A DNA stretch of 15,652 nucleotides from JBPEXY01 sp052031065 (GCA_052031065.1 JBPEXY010000100.1:1-15652); one strand, 5' to 3'; positions 1-9,082 are shown, counted from the stretch's first letter. Notes: generated from the letters alone by a model not told the origin. Translations and numbers: made by a program.

Positions 1-1
1 A

Positions 2-43
2 GAAGCGTTGATTACCGAAGTGACACCACCCGATTGGGCATAG
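2..43 (+). CDS. Possible C-terminal tail of an upstream gene (partial)
   Basis: The reading frame that is open at the left edge encodes 13 residues (EALITEVTPPDWA) and ends with TAG at 41-43. The composition looks like protein, but the segment is far too short to assign to a family. It may equally be a chance open frame. No terminator-like hairpin with a T-run follows it. Confidence 0.25.
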   Translation, partial: EALITEVTPPDWA

Positions 44-310
44 AAAGCGTTGCGTGCAGCCAAGAAGATCTCCAGATTTTAAAGTGTAATCCCCGACTGA
101 GGGACGTCGGTGAATTCAGTAGCCGATGGTTAGCACCCGGGAGTGGTGCACCTCGACAGCATAGAAAAGCTTATAGGCTGATTATTACAAAACGGATCGA
201 GAAGGTTAACGGATTCCTGACAGTCGCGCAGATTACACTGCAAATACTCCAACCCATCGCGTGGGTGCCGTCTCTGCCATCGCCCACTTGGCCTCTACCG
301 GCACTCCTGT
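44..310. other. Intergenic stretch with no recognisable gene
   Basis: I see no convincing gene here. Two short hairpins are visible: a 5-bp stem CCGAC/GTCGG (93-97 with 106-110) and a 5-bp stem GCACC/GGTGC (133-137 with 145-149). Neither is followed by a T-run on either strand, so neither is a clear intrinsic terminator. A TTG-initiated plus-strand frame (34-378) crosses the region and runs into the 3' end of the minus-strand reductase. It has no recognisable domain and I do not annotate it. Confidence 0.4.
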
Positions 311-2629
311 CTACAGTGTTGGGAAAATCTCCGGCGGGCTATAGTCAGGCCGGCAAACCGGTTCCCTGGCTTTTTTAACCTCGACCAGCGCGGACTGTGC
401 AATCGGTGCCTGACTAAGCGGTGAAGTGCCTTTATCCAGGGTCACCATATTGACGTTACCGCCGGGGTCGAGTGCGCCAATCTCACCGGGTTCCTGCGGT
501 AGAAACCAGGCCCCGGTCGACATCTGTACCACGCCGGGGCGAAGCGCCTCGCTAATGACGACTCCCGCCAGTAGTCGCCCCCGGTTGTTGAAAACCTCTA
601 CCGCATCACCGGGCTGCAGTGCTCGGTTTGCTGCATCAGCCGGGTTTATGGTGATTGGCTCAAGGCCAGAAATTTTGCTTTGCTGGCTGACCCTGCCGGG
701 GTCGAACTGGCTATGCAAACGGCCCTGGGGTTGGTTAGAGACCAAATGCAGCGGAAAATGGTCGGCCTGTTGGGACCCGAGCCATTCTGCCGGTTCGAGC
801 CAAACCGGATGGCCGGGGCAGTCGTCGTAACCAAATTTGGCAATCGTCTCTGAGTAGAGCTCAAAACAGCCGCTTGGTGTCTTCAAGGGGGCGGCGGTCG
901 GGTCCCGGCGGAACTCGGCGAAAGCGGTGTAGGGTTCCGGAGGTGGTGGCGCTTCGTAATAACCCTGCTGCCAGAACTGTTCGAATTCAGGCAGTTCCAT
1001 GCCTCTTTCCTGGGCTGTGTCCCTGGTCTGGTTGTAGAGATGGTTTAACCACCCCATCTCGTCACGACCTTCGGTGAACTCTGTTTCAACGCCAAACCGA
1101 CAGGCCAGATCGTGGTAGATGTCGTACTCATTGCGGGCCTGGTGCTGTGGTGGAATCGCCTGTTGCATCGCAAACAGAAACCGATCAGTGAGGAAATTGG
1201 AACCGCCGATGTCGTTGCGTTCCAGTGTGGTGGTGGCCGGCAGCACGATGTCTGCATGCCGGGCCGTCGATGTCCACCAGGGATCGTTGACGATGATTGT
1301 TTTTGGTTTGCGCCAGGCCTGCAGCAATCGATTGAGGTCCTGGTGATGGTGGAACGGATTGCCGCCAGCCCACCAGATCGCCTCGATATCCGGGTATTGG
1401 TAGTCACCACCATTGAAGGAGAAAGGTTTGCCCGGCTCCAGCAGCATGTCACTGATGCGGGCAACCGGAATAAATCGTTCCACCGGGTTGTTGCCAATTG
1501 GCAAACCGGCGGCCGGAATCGGTTGTCTTGGCACCCCAACTCCGGCGCCAGTGCCGTAGCCAAAGCCGATGCCGCCGCCTGCAAGACCGATATCGCCAAC
1601 CATTGCCGCCAGTAACAGGGCGGCCCAGTAAGGTTGCTCCCCGTGGTCGGCGCGCTGCAGCGACAGGGCGAGATTGATCATGGTTCGCGAAGCGGCCATC
1701 TCCCGGGCCAGCTGACGTATCTGTGCTGCCGGTACCTCAGTCAGTTGTGCTGCCCACTCGGCATTTTTTGCTAATCCATCCTGCTCGCCAGTGAGATAAG
1801 GGACGACTTTTTCAAAACCGGTGGTATAGCGGTGGAGAAATTCGTGATCACACAGCTTTTCGGTATACAGGGTGTGGCAGAGTGCGAGCATCAACGCCGT
1901 ATCGCTGTTGGGTCTGCAGGCCAGCCACCGGTCCTGATAAGCGCGATCCAGGTCGCTCGCCAGTGGACCGATATTGATAAACCGAGTGCCACCTGCTTTT
2001 AGCCGGTCAAGCCACGAGAGCGCATCATGCACACCGACCCCACCCTGATCGGCCTGCATGTTTTTGGTTGGTAAACCGCCAAAGGTCACCATCAGTTCGG
2101 TCTTACCGACCATGCTGGCGTAAGAGCTGGGTGCGAACAGAAACCACGGATCGCCGATGATGTGGGGTGCAAGAAAGGTGATCGCGCCAGCGCTGTAATT
2201 GCCCTTGTGGAAGGTGAAACCACCGACCTGATTCAAAAACCGGTGCAGCTGTTTCGGTGCGCTGTGGAATTTACCGGCACTTGCCCAGCCGTAGGAACCG
2301 GCAAACAGGGATTCATTGCCATGCTCAGCAAATTGTTCGCTGAGATGGCGATGAATAAGGTCCAGAGCCTGATCCCAGCTGACCTCGATAAAGGGGTCCT
2401 TGCCGCGCCTGTCGGTCGCGCTACCGGGGCCGTGTTGCAGATAGCTTTTTCGAACCGCCGGTTTTTTGATCCGCAATGGCGAATGGGCCAGGTCGGCGGT
2501 CGCTGCAAGCATCGCTGACGGTTGCGGATCAAGATCAAACGGTCGAGCGCCGACTACCCGCTGTCCCGCCGTCTGAGCGTGAAACACCCCCCAGTGGGCA
2601 CCGGTAATCACTTCCCGGTTCTGTTGCAT
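311..2629 (-). CDS. bisC: Molybdopterin-dependent oxidoreductase, biotin sulfoxide / DMSO / TMAO reductase family
   Basis: Predicted bis-MGD molybdenum enzyme of the BisC/TorZ/DmsA-like group, which reduces S- or N-oxides such as biotin sulfoxide, methionine sulfoxide, DMSO or TMAO. The 772-residue length matches cytosolic BisC. The N-terminus (residues 9-20) carries the family's GAHWGVF start and has no Cys cluster, as expected for members without an Fe-S centre. GSYGWASAG (residues 111-119) corresponds to the Mo-ligating serine motif, with Ser112 the probable ligand. The C-terminal cofactor-binding domain (about 635-772) shows SNQPQGRLHSQ and GNVN..TLDKGTSPL. There is no twin-arginine or other signal peptide, so it should act in the cytoplasm. 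GGGGAG lies 7 nt before the ATG and supports this start. It follows the Na/Pi-type gene on the same strand after a 109-bp gap. No cytochrome or membrane partner is adjacent. Family assignment is strong; the physiological substrate is not determined. Confidence 0.9.
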   Translation of the reverse strand: MQQNREVITGAHWGVFHAQTAGQRVVGARPFDLDPQPSAMLAATADLAHSPLRIKKPAVRKSYLQHGPGSATDRRGKDPFIEVSWDQALDLIHRHLSEQFAEHGNESLFAGSYGWASAGKFHSAPKQLHRFLNQVGGFTFHKGNYSAGAITFLAPHIIGDPWFLFAPSSYASMVGKTELMVTFGGLPTKNMQADQGGVGVHDALSWLDRLKAGGTRFINIGPLASDLDRAYQDRWLACRPNSDTALMLALCHTLYTEKLCDHEFLHRYTTGFEKVVPYLTGEQDGLAKNAEWAAQLTEVPAAQIRQLAREMAASRTMINLALSLQRADHGEQPYWAALLLAAMVGDIGLAGGGIGFGYGTGAGVGVPRQPIPAAGLPIGNNPVERFIPVARISDMLLEPGKPFSFNGGDYQYPDIEAIWWAGGNPFHHHQDLNRLLQAWRKPKTIIVNDPWWTSTARHADIVLPATTTLERNDIGGSNFLTDRFLFAMQQAIPPQHQARNEYDIYHDLACRFGVETEFTEGRDEMGWLNHLYNQTRDTAQERGMELPEFEQFWQQGYYEAPPPPEPYTAFAEFRRDPTAAPLKTPSGCFELYSETIAKFGYDDCPGHPVWLEPAEWLGSQQADHFPLHLVSNQPQGRLHSQFDPGRVSQQSKISGLEPITINPADAANRALQPGDAVEVFNNRGRLLAGVVISEALRPGVVQMSTGAWFLPQEPGEIGALDPGGNVNMVTLDKGTSPLSQAPIAQSALVEVKKAREPVCRPDYSPPEIFPTL

Positions 2630-2738
2630 GACTGTTCTCCCCGACCTGGCTAGATGTGGTTAGTCCCATTTGCCAGGCGACGATTCTAGCAGCGCTCTGA
2701 AATCTCTGGACAGCTGCGGATTTACCAGACGAGAGGGT

Positions 2739-4409
2739 CTAGAGCGGCCTATCCGGCACAGGGGGCGATGAGTCGTCAGTGTGGTCGTTTACTTCTGCAT
2801 GATTTTCGCCGCCATGACCTTCATGCAGATCGCCGCTGGTGTGGCTCCGCGTTGAGAAGTTGAGCAACTTGTCCTTCAGGCGCTGTGAGTAGGTGATGTA
2901 GTTGGTCAGCGCACCGGCATCCCGACGTGCGGGGTCGGCGAGTAACGAAAGCAACCGTCGGTTGGCAATGTCGATCTGGGTCTGCAATTCCTTAATCGCC
3001 CGGGTTACCTGCAGATTATCGGGATGCTCGTGGTGGCCCAGGATGGTGTTGAACAGCGACAGCGTATCGGTGGAGATATCGCGAATCAGCATCAGAATAT
3101 CGCTCTTCAACTCCAGGTACTGGGTGTTGATGATACGTTTGGTTTCGAACAGGTCGACAATCGAATCGTGGATCTGAAACAGATAATCAAAACGGTTGAT
3201 AAGGGCAATGAGCTCGCGCGATTGCACCTCATCGGTAACCTGTGAAACCGCCTTGGAAAAATAGCCCAGATACTCCTGTTTGAGGAATTCGAAGTACTCG
3301 ATTCGCTTAACCGCCGCTTCGTAAATCGTCTTGTAGTTGGTTTCCAGGCTTAGCGTCACCATTTGGTAATTTTCCATCAGAAAAGCCAGTAGCTGGGGCG
3401 ATTGCTGGTCCAGCGTATGTCTGACCTGATCAAATCCGGCATCGGCGTCAAATTGTGGTAACGGCAGCCGTTCGTAGTCCATTTTGCCCTCGCCGAGAAC
3501 GCGGTCGATAAGTCGACAGAACGGGTTGATCAATAGCAGAAAGATCCCGCAGCTGGCGATATTGAAGGCCATATGAATGTTCGCCAGTGCAATCGCCGGG
3601 TCGGTGGTCAGGTTGGTCAATAGATCGCCGCTGTAAAACAGTATTGGCAGGACCAGTACGACGCCGCCAACATTAAACAGAAAATGGGCAAAAGCTGCTT
3701 TTTTTGCAGCGGTATCCATGCCGAAGACCGCGATCAGCCCGGTCGCGGTGGTGCCGATATTGGCACCGAGGATCAATGGCACGGCATTCTCCAGACCGAG
3801 AATGCCCTGTTGGGTGAAGATGATCGCCAGCCCGGTCGTCACCGAACTGGATTGCACCAGAGCGGTAAACAGGCCACCCAGCAGAATTGCGTAGAGGGGG
3901 TTTTGCGGAGCGCTGAGCAGGCTGACCAGTGCTTCATTCTGTTGCAGCGGTTGCAGCGAAGCGGAGATCAGGTTGAGGCTGAAAAACACGAAACCGAAAT
4001 AGAACACTGCCTTACCGAAAATCGAAATCCTGGAACGCAGCAGCGAGATCACGAATCCGAGAATAATGAAAACCGGTGCGAAGGCGGTGAGCTTGAAGGC
4101 AACCAGCTGTGCAGTGATGGTGGTGCCGACATTGGCACCGAAAATAATACCGACGCTGTTCTTGAAGGAGATCACGCCGGCATTGACCAGGCTGATGGTG
4201 ATCACCGAGGTTGCCGAACTGGATTGAATCACCGCGGTGATCAGCGCACCGATTACCACCCCGACCAGCGGGATTCGGGTCAGTGAACCGAGTGACCTGC
4301 GGAAATTCTCGCCGGCAATTTTTTCCACCTCGCGGGAGAAATTATCGAGCCCGAAGACAAACAGAATGATCGCGGTGAGCGCAGCAATACCAAGGTGGAC
4401 GTTTTCCAT
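2739..4409 (-). CDS. Na+/phosphate cotransporter family protein with PhoU-like C-terminal domain
   Basis: Inner-membrane protein of the Na/Pi-cotransporter II family (NptA/YjbB type), expected to move phosphate or another anion with sodium. YjbB-type members are reported to export phosphate. The first ~300 of 556 residues hold two related membrane repeats, each with the diagnostic motif pair: QSSSATS at 62-68 with GANVGTT at 91-97, and QSSSVTT at 186-192 with GANIGTT at 215-221. Residues about 330-520 form a soluble helical region resembling PhoU. The last ~35 residues are hydrophilic, with five histidines among acidic residues (523-546), an unusual tail. The ATG start has only a weak Shine-Dalgarno (a GGT/AGG-like run). 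Upstream (4436-4459) is a 7-bp inverted repeat. No pst or pho gene is adjacent, so a role in phosphate homeostasis rests on family alone. Confidence 0.88.
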   Translation of the reverse strand: MENVHLGIAALTAIILFVFGLDNFSREVEKIAGENFRRSLGSLTRIPLVGVVIGALITAVIQSSSATSVITISLVNAGVISFKNSVGIIFGANVGTTITAQLVAFKLTAFAPVFIILGFVISLLRSRISIFGKAVFYFGFVFFSLNLISASLQPLQQNEALVSLLSAPQNPLYAILLGGLFTALVQSSSVTTGLAIIFTQQGILGLENAVPLILGANIGTTATGLIAVFGMDTAAKKAAFAHFLFNVGGVVLVLPILFYSGDLLTNLTTDPAIALANIHMAFNIASCGIFLLLINPFCRLIDRVLGEGKMDYERLPLPQFDADAGFDQVRHTLDQQSPQLLAFLMENYQMVTLSLETNYKTIYEAAVKRIEYFEFLKQEYLGYFSKAVSQVTDEVQSRELIALINRFDYLFQIHDSIVDLFETKRIINTQYLELKSDILMLIRDISTDTLSLFNTILGHHEHPDNLQVTRAIKELQTQIDIANRRLLSLLADPARRDAGALTNYITYSQRLKDKLLNFSTRSHTSGDLHEGHGGENHAEVNDHTDDSSPPVPDRPL

Positions 4410-4742
4410 TAGCAGACCTACCCGTTCGTTGCGTGTGGCAGGTTACTATCGGCCTGCCAGATTAAAATACTCTGCCATCCTCTATCGATGCCTGCCGGTA
4501 TATTGAGGACGTTAAAGTAGCGATTTTAGTCAGATAGCGGCCTATGCCGATAACTAAATAGCTGTTGTTGCCGTCGTGATTGCTGCAAGTCATACATCGA
4601 GCCTGTACGCCAGCTTTCCAGTCCGGTGGCGAGCTGGTTTTAAACGGCACACAGATGCTCCGGTGCATAATGTATGGCTAACCCGGTTCTGCCCGGGCTG
4701 GTTACTTAATCTCTACTCCCGCTGGTTAGCCTGGTTGGTTGA
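4410..4742. promoter_or_regulatory. Divergent intergenic region between Na/Pi gene and rmuC
   Basis: This 333-bp gap must hold the promoters for both divergently transcribed neighbours. Visible elements are the inverted repeat at 4436-4459, a second hairpin CCCGG/CCGGG (4682-4686 with 4693-4697) upstream of rmuC, and a CATAAT at 4666-4671 that could be a -10 box but lacks a good -35 partner. A 68-codon minus-strand frame (4462-4668) has no recognisable features and is not called. Confidence 0.4.
4436..4459. repeat. 7-bp perfect inverted repeat upstream of the Na/Pi gene
   Basis: TGGCAGG (4436-4442) and CCTGCCA (4453-4459) are perfect inverted copies separated by 10 bp. The centre lies about 38 bp upstream of the minus-strand start codon at 4409. 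It could be a repressor operator or a hairpin in the mRNA leader. I do not recognise it as a known operator and it does not resemble a Pho box. Confidence 0.4.
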
Positions 4743-6299
4743 ATGAATGAAAGTTTAATGGTGCTGGTTCTGGTTGGGGGCCTCGGCTGCCTGCTCGGTA
4801 CGCTGGTGGTCTGGTTGTGGGGGCGCAGCCGGATGCAGTTGGAGCGGGCCAACTGTGAACAGTTGCAGCAGCAGCTGAGCGATCAGAGCGTCCGTATGCA
4901 GGGGCTCGAGCAGGCTGATTCACAGCGCATCAGGCTTCAGGACCAGCTCGAGTTTGTGCAACAGCAACAGGAAAAAAATACAGGCCTGCTCGCCGCAACA
5001 GAGGAGCGACTCAGAGAGCGGGATGAAGCCATTGCAGAACTGCGTGAGCAGCTCGGCGCTGCACAGCAGACTAACCGACAGTTTCAACAGCTCCAGCAGG
5101 AAAACAGTCAGCTGCGCGCGCAGCTGGAGCGGATCGGAGCGGAGCTGGCAAAAAGTGAGGAGGCGCGACAGCAGGAGAGTCGCCACGCTGGAGAGCAGTT
5201 AAAACTGCTTGAACAGAACCGACAGCAGCTCAAACAGGAGTTTGAACAGCTTGCGCACAAAATTTTTGAGGAGAAACAGCAGCAGTTCACCAGCCGCAAC
5301 CAGCAGGGGCTGGAGAGTCTGCTCAAACCTTTCAGTGAGCAGATCAAATCGTTCCGCGACAAGGTGGAACAGGTCTACGTTGAAGAAGGCAAGGAGCGGG
5401 CCACCCTGAAGGCAGAGATCAAATCACTGCATACCCTCAACCAGCAGATCACCGAGGAGGCGGCCAACCTCACCCGTGCCCTCAAGGGTGATAAGAAACT
5501 ACAGGGTAACTGGGGTGAAATTCAGGTCGAGATGATCCTTGAACAGTCCGGCCTGCGCCGGGATATCGAATATAAACGCGAGGAGAATTTCAAGGACGAA
5601 GGGAACGAGAACAAACGGGTCGATTTCATCGTCTACCTGCCCGACAACAAACACCTGATCATCGATTCGAAAGTCTCGCTGGTCGCTTATTCGGACTATG
5701 TGGCGGCGGATGATGAGCCGCAACAGCAGCAGTCGCTGAACGCCCACCTGAGTGCGGTTCGGAATCATATTCAGACCCTCAGTTCGAAAGACTATGCCCA
5801 TTTGAAGGGGGTCGACTCTCCCGATTTTGTGATCATGTTCATGCCCATTGAGCCGGCCTTTAACCTGGCGTTTCTGGCCGATCAACAGCTCTTTAACCGT
5901 GCTTTTGAGCAGAACATCGTGGTCACTACGCCAACGACGCTGCTGGCAACGCTACGAACGGTGGCCAATCTCTGGTCGATCGAGCGGCGTAACCAGAGCG
6001 CGCAGCAGATCGCCGGCCAGGCCGGCAGGGTATACGACAAGCTGCGTGGTGTGGTTGAGAAGATGGAAAAGCTCGGGCGTCAGCTGGAGAGTGCGCAGAA
6101 AAGCTATGGCGATGCGTGGAACAGCCTCAAGGAAGGTCGCGGTAATCTGGTTTCCCAGGCGGAGCGGTTTCGCGAGTTGGGGGTCAGGGTAAAAAAAGAG
6201 CTGCCGCGGGAGCTGGTTGAAGCAGCCGATCCGCTCGCCCATTTAGAGGACAGTGAGGAAACGAATGGCTCGCAGGCTGCCAATGAAGAGTTGGAATAA
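4743..6299 (+). CDS. rmuC: DNA recombination protein RmuC
   Basis: RmuC-family protein, a predicted nuclease-fold factor linked in E. coli to limiting inverted-repeat recombination and, in other work, to restricting foreign DNA. The 518 residues show the family order: an N-terminal membrane anchor (about 6-26), a long Gln/Glu-rich coiled coil (about 30-235), then the conserved domain. Hallmarks are LKGDKKLQGNWGE (247-259) and the PD-(D/E)XK-like core with Asp294 in RVDFIVYLP and Asp308-Ser-Lys310 in LIIDSK. The C-terminal ~25 residues are acidic and unconserved in appearance. The chosen ATG lacks a clear Shine-Dalgarno. ATG at 4758 (Met6) is an alternative start that keeps the membrane anchor. 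It converges on the aspartic protease gene with a 49-bp gap. Family assignment is very secure. Confidence 0.96.
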   Translation: MNESLMVLVLVGGLGCLLGTLVVWLWGRSRMQLERANCEQLQQQLSDQSVRMQGLEQADSQRIRLQDQLEFVQQQQEKNTGLLAATEERLRERDEAIAELREQLGAAQQTNRQFQQLQQENSQLRAQLERIGAELAKSEEARQQESRHAGEQLKLLEQNRQQLKQEFEQLAHKIFEEKQQQFTSRNQQGLESLLKPFSEQIKSFRDKVEQVYVEEGKERATLKAEIKSLHTLNQQITEEAANLTRALKGDKKLQGNWGEIQVEMILEQSGLRRDIEYKREENFKDEGNENKRVDFIVYLPDNKHLIIDSKVSLVAYSDYVAADDEPQQQQSLNAHLSAVRNHIQTLSSKDYAHLKGVDSPDFVIMFMPIEPAFNLAFLADQQLFNRAFEQNIVVTTPTTLLATLRTVANLWSIERRNQSAQQIAGQAGRVYDKLRGVVEKMEKLGRQLESAQKSYGDAWNSLKEGRGNLVSQAERFRELGVRVKKELPRELVEAADPLAHLEDSEETNGSQAANEELE

Positions 6300-6348
6300 C
6301 CGCCCGGCAGGCGCAGGTGAACTGACCGAAAGGAAAGCAATCTGAGCA

Positions 6349-7050
6349 TCAGCGAGAGAGGGTTAACTGGCCGTCAGCCTGGCGCATTTGCACCTGGCTC
6401 AGGAAACTGTTGCCAAGCAACGGAATCGCTGGATAGTTACCCCTTAACACCAGCGCGGATACTTCATTAACAGTGATGTTGCCGACCTGCACAGAATCGA
6501 GTTCGAGCGGATAGGCCCGCTCCACACCCGAGGCGGTCTGTACCCGGACTGGCCGCGAGTAGTTGGGCCGCAGTTTTAGTTTTCGCGCCAGCGCACCGTT
6601 GATTACTACCGTGGTAGCACCCGTGTCCACCAGTAGTGGTACGGTCCTGCCGTTGATGATTCCTTCGGTAGCGAACATACCGCTGCGATTTCGCTGAATG
6701 GTTACTTTTGGGTTGAGGGCAACAGGGACTGTGGATGAGCGCGGGTATCGGTACTGATCGCCGCGATGGTCGATAATCGCTGAATCGTCGTCTGCAGAGA
6801 GCAGCGTGACACCCGGCAGCAGGGTTTCACCAACTTCAGCGCGGCGGGAGTCGCCGTTAATAGTCAGCTTGGCCTTGCCGGCAAATAGCCCGCGATAGCG
6901 AATCTGTTCACCCGCTGTGGGGCCGGCAACAGAGCTGATGGATACCGCACCGCACAGGACCAGTAGCAGCCAGACCGTTAACCGTCGCTTCCCCTCGTTG
7001 GGTCTTTCGACGGCTAAGTAATTGCACGAAGATGGCATCATGGTCTTCAT
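6349..7050 (-). CDS. Retropepsin-like aspartic protease, signal-anchored
   Basis: Small clan AA (retroviral-type) aspartic protease of the kind found as single-domain proteins in proteobacteria. It should act as a dimer, each subunit giving one catalytic Asp. Over 233 residues it has a basic-then-hydrophobic N-terminus (about 20-43, KRR then WLLLVLC) typical of a signal peptide or membrane anchor. A linker region of about 45-120 follows, then the protease domain: catalytic VDTGATT at 141-147 (Asp142), and the second conserved hydrophobic-hydrophobic-Gly element IPLLGNSFL at 209-217. It is therefore expected in the periplasm or attached to the inner membrane. AAAGG precedes the ATG but very closely; Met4 or Met5 are alternative starts. 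It is divergent from the ABC exporter with a 77-bp gap and convergent with rmuC. The substrate is unknown. Confidence 0.85.
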   Translation of the reverse strand: MKTMMPSSCNYLAVERPNEGKRRLTVWLLLVLCGAVSISSVAGPTAGEQIRYRGLFAGKAKLTINGDSRRAEVGETLLPGVTLLSADDDSAIIDHRGDQYRYPRSSTVPVALNPKVTIQRNRSGMFATEGIINGRTVPLLVDTGATTVVINGALARKLKLRPNYSRPVRVQTASGVERAYPLELDSVQVGNITVNEVSALVLRGNYPAIPLLGNSFLSQVQMRQADGQLTLSR

Positions 7051-7127
7051 CTACCTTTGAATTGGGACAGTTCTGAACTTCCAGCACCCACCCACACTAA
7101 CGATTTTTAATACCTTAAGCCAATTTA

Positions 7128-9068
7128 ATGACCCAATCCACTACAGCTGAGCCCGATTCAACCCAGAAACAAGACGATAATCCCGCGGAAAATAAACGTA
7201 AGCCAACAGCAACAGGCGCGGAGTCGTCCGGCACCGGCCAGGAACGGTCAATCCTGGCAACCTTGCCGGCCTATCTATGGCCGACAGATAGACCCGACCT
7301 GAAGTGGCGGGTGGTGGTGTCAATGGTCTGCCTGCTGGCGGCGAAGCTGGCGAGTGTGTCTGTACCGTTCTTTTACCGTGAGGCGGTGAACCGGCTGGCG
7401 CCGCCCGATGGCGCATCGGCAGGGGTGGAGATATTAGTGGTGGTTCCCGTGCTGGTGGTTGTGGCTTACGGGTTATCGCGAGTGATGATGCAGGGGCTGG
7501 GGCAGCTGCGCGACGGATTATTCGCCAAAGTCGGTCAGCACGCGCTGCGTTCGCTGGCCCTGAAAACCTTCCGCCACATTCACGAACTCTCCCTGCAGTT
7601 TCACCTTGAGCGCCATACCGGGGGGCTGTCACGGGTGATCGAACGCGGCACCAAGGGCATCGACTTCCTGTTGCGCTACACGCTTTTTTCGATTGGTCCA
7701 ATCATTATCGAAGTGGTTCTGGTCGCAGCCATTCTGCATACCCTGTTTGATTACCGCTATGCGTTGGTAACTCTGGTTACCGTGATTGCCTATATCAGTT
7801 TCACGCTGGTGGTCACGGAGTGGCGAACCGGGCACCGGCGACGCATGAATGATTCAGACTCGCAGGCCAATACCCACGCGATTGACAGCCTGCTCAACTA
7901 CGAGACGGTGAAATATTTCGGTACCGAAGAGCACGAAGCTGAACGCTATGATCGGTCAATGGAACGATACGAAAAGGCTGCCGTGGCGACCCAGGTCTCG
8001 CTGGCACTGCTCAACAGTGGGCAGGAGCTGATTCTCTCTGCTGGCCTGGTAGTAGTGATGTTGATGGCCGGCTTTGGTGTTGCTGATGGCGCGCTTTCTG
8101 TCGGCGACTTTGTGCTTGTAAATACCTTTATGATTCAGCTCTTTACTCCCCTTAACTGGCTTGGCTCGGTTTATCGGGATATACGCCAGTCGCTGGTGGA
8201 TATGGAGAACATGTTCGACCTCCTGGCGGTTAAACAGAAGATCAATGACAGCCCCGACGCCCCACCACTGCAGGTGAGTGATGGCGTGGTGGAGTTTCGC
8301 AACGTCTCATTCGGATACGACCCGCAGAGACCGATCCTGCGTGATGTCAGTTTTACCGTGCCGAAAAACTCCACCGTGGCGCTGATCGGGCCGAGTGGTG
8401 CCGGTAAATCAACCATCGGCAGGTTGCTGTTTCGTTTTTACGATGTTGACGATGGTGCGGTGCTGATTGATGGACAGAACATTGCCGAGGTTAACCAGGA
8501 ATCACTGCGCCATGCGATTGGCATAGTGCCGCAGGATACCGTGTTGTTTAACGACACCATCGGCTACAACATTGGCTATGGTCGTCTTGGCGCGAACGAA
8601 GATGAGGTGGCAGAGGCTGCGCGGTTGGCACAGGTGGATGGCTTTATCCGCCGCCTGCCGGAGCAGTATCAGACTCGCGTGGGTGAACGCGGATTGAAGC
8701 TCTCGGGCGGTGAAAAACAGCGGGTTGCCATCGCCCGCACGCTACTCAAAGACCCACCGATATTACTGCTGGATGAGGCGACTTCCGCGCTCGATAGCCA
8801 CACTGAACATGAAATTCAGGGAGCGTTGAAGAAGGTCGCTGAACGGCGCACTACGCTGGTTATCGCCCACCGGCTCTCCACGATTGTCGATGCTGACGAG
8901 ATTCTGGTGCTGGATCAGGGGCGCATTGTCGAACGGGGTCGCCATGCTGACCTGCTCAGCCAGAAGGGTCTTTACGCAGCGCTCTGGACCCGTCAGCAGC
9001 AGGAAGGGCAGGTGCGTCGTCAACTGGCTGAATTGACCGGCGAGGAAGTGCAGCAAACAGTACCCTGA
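7128..9068 (+). CDS. ATM1/HMT1-type ABC exporter (fused membrane and ATPase domains)
   Basis: Inner-membrane ABC half-transporter, homodimeric by family, related to mitochondrial Atm1/ABCB7 and bacterial Atm1-like exporters that move glutathione-linked sulfur or metal conjugates. Residues 1-40 are a hydrophilic extension. The membrane domain (about 58-360) includes the ATM1-type signature NYETVKYFGTEEHE (257-270) and ends with QSLVDMENMFDLL (354-366). The ATPase domain carries Walker A GPSGAGKST (421-429), Q-loop Gln469, LSGGEKQRV (525-533), Walker B ILLLDE (545-550) and His581 of the switch. All catalytic elements are intact. At 646 residues it is a normal length. The start has little Shine-Dalgarno. 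It lies 104 bp upstream of Anbu on the same strand, so partial read-through is possible, although a separate promoter candidate precedes Anbu. The exact substrate cannot be read from sequence. Confidence 0.93.
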   Translation: MTQSTTAEPDSTQKQDDNPAENKRKPTATGAESSGTGQERSILATLPAYLWPTDRPDLKWRVVVSMVCLLAAKLASVSVPFFYREAVNRLAPPDGASAGVEILVVVPVLVVVAYGLSRVMMQGLGQLRDGLFAKVGQHALRSLALKTFRHIHELSLQFHLERHTGGLSRVIERGTKGIDFLLRYTLFSIGPIIIEVVLVAAILHTLFDYRYALVTLVTVIAYISFTLVVTEWRTGHRRRMNDSDSQANTHAIDSLLNYETVKYFGTEEHEAERYDRSMERYEKAAVATQVSLALLNSGQELILSAGLVVVMLMAGFGVADGALSVGDFVLVNTFMIQLFTPLNWLGSVYRDIRQSLVDMENMFDLLAVKQKINDSPDAPPLQVSDGVVEFRNVSFGYDPQRPILRDVSFTVPKNSTVALIGPSGAGKSTIGRLLFRFYDVDDGAVLIDGQNIAEVNQESLRHAIGIVPQDTVLFNDTIGYNIGYGRLGANEDEVAEAARLAQVDGFIRRLPEQYQTRVGERGLKLSGGEKQRVAIARTLLKDPPILLLDEATSALDSHTEHEIQGALKKVAERRTTLVIAHRLSTIVDADEILVLDQGRIVERGRHADLLSQKGLYAALWTRQQQEGQVRRQLAELTGEEVQQTVP

Positions 9069-9082
9069 TTCTGCGGCGCAAA

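Noticed and set aside
34..378. 114-codon plus-strand frame at the left end
   Set aside because: TTG start, no Shine-Dalgarno, no recognisable domain, and it runs into the conserved 3' end of the minus-strand reductase.
1045..1599. Long alternative frames inside the molybdoenzyme gene
   Set aside because: No family motifs; the bisC-type frame is continuous and conserved throughout, so these are shadows.
3684..4286. 200-codon plus-strand frame antisense to the Na/Pi gene
   Set aside because: Low-complexity, very polar composition typical of the reverse complement of hydrophobic transmembrane codons; the minus frame has clear family motifs.
4462..4668. 68-codon minus-strand frame between the Na/Pi gene and rmuC
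   Set aside because: No domain, no ribosome binding site, and it covers the expected promoter region.
6300..6348. Bidirectional terminator between rmuC and the aspartic protease
   Set aside because: Only a 4-bp CGCC/GGCG stem with no T-run on either strand.
6949..6960. Possible lipobox (LVLC) in the aspartic protease signal region
   Set aside because: Position -1 is Leu rather than Gly/Ala/Ser, so a lipoprotein call is not supported; an ordinary signal peptide or anchor fits better.
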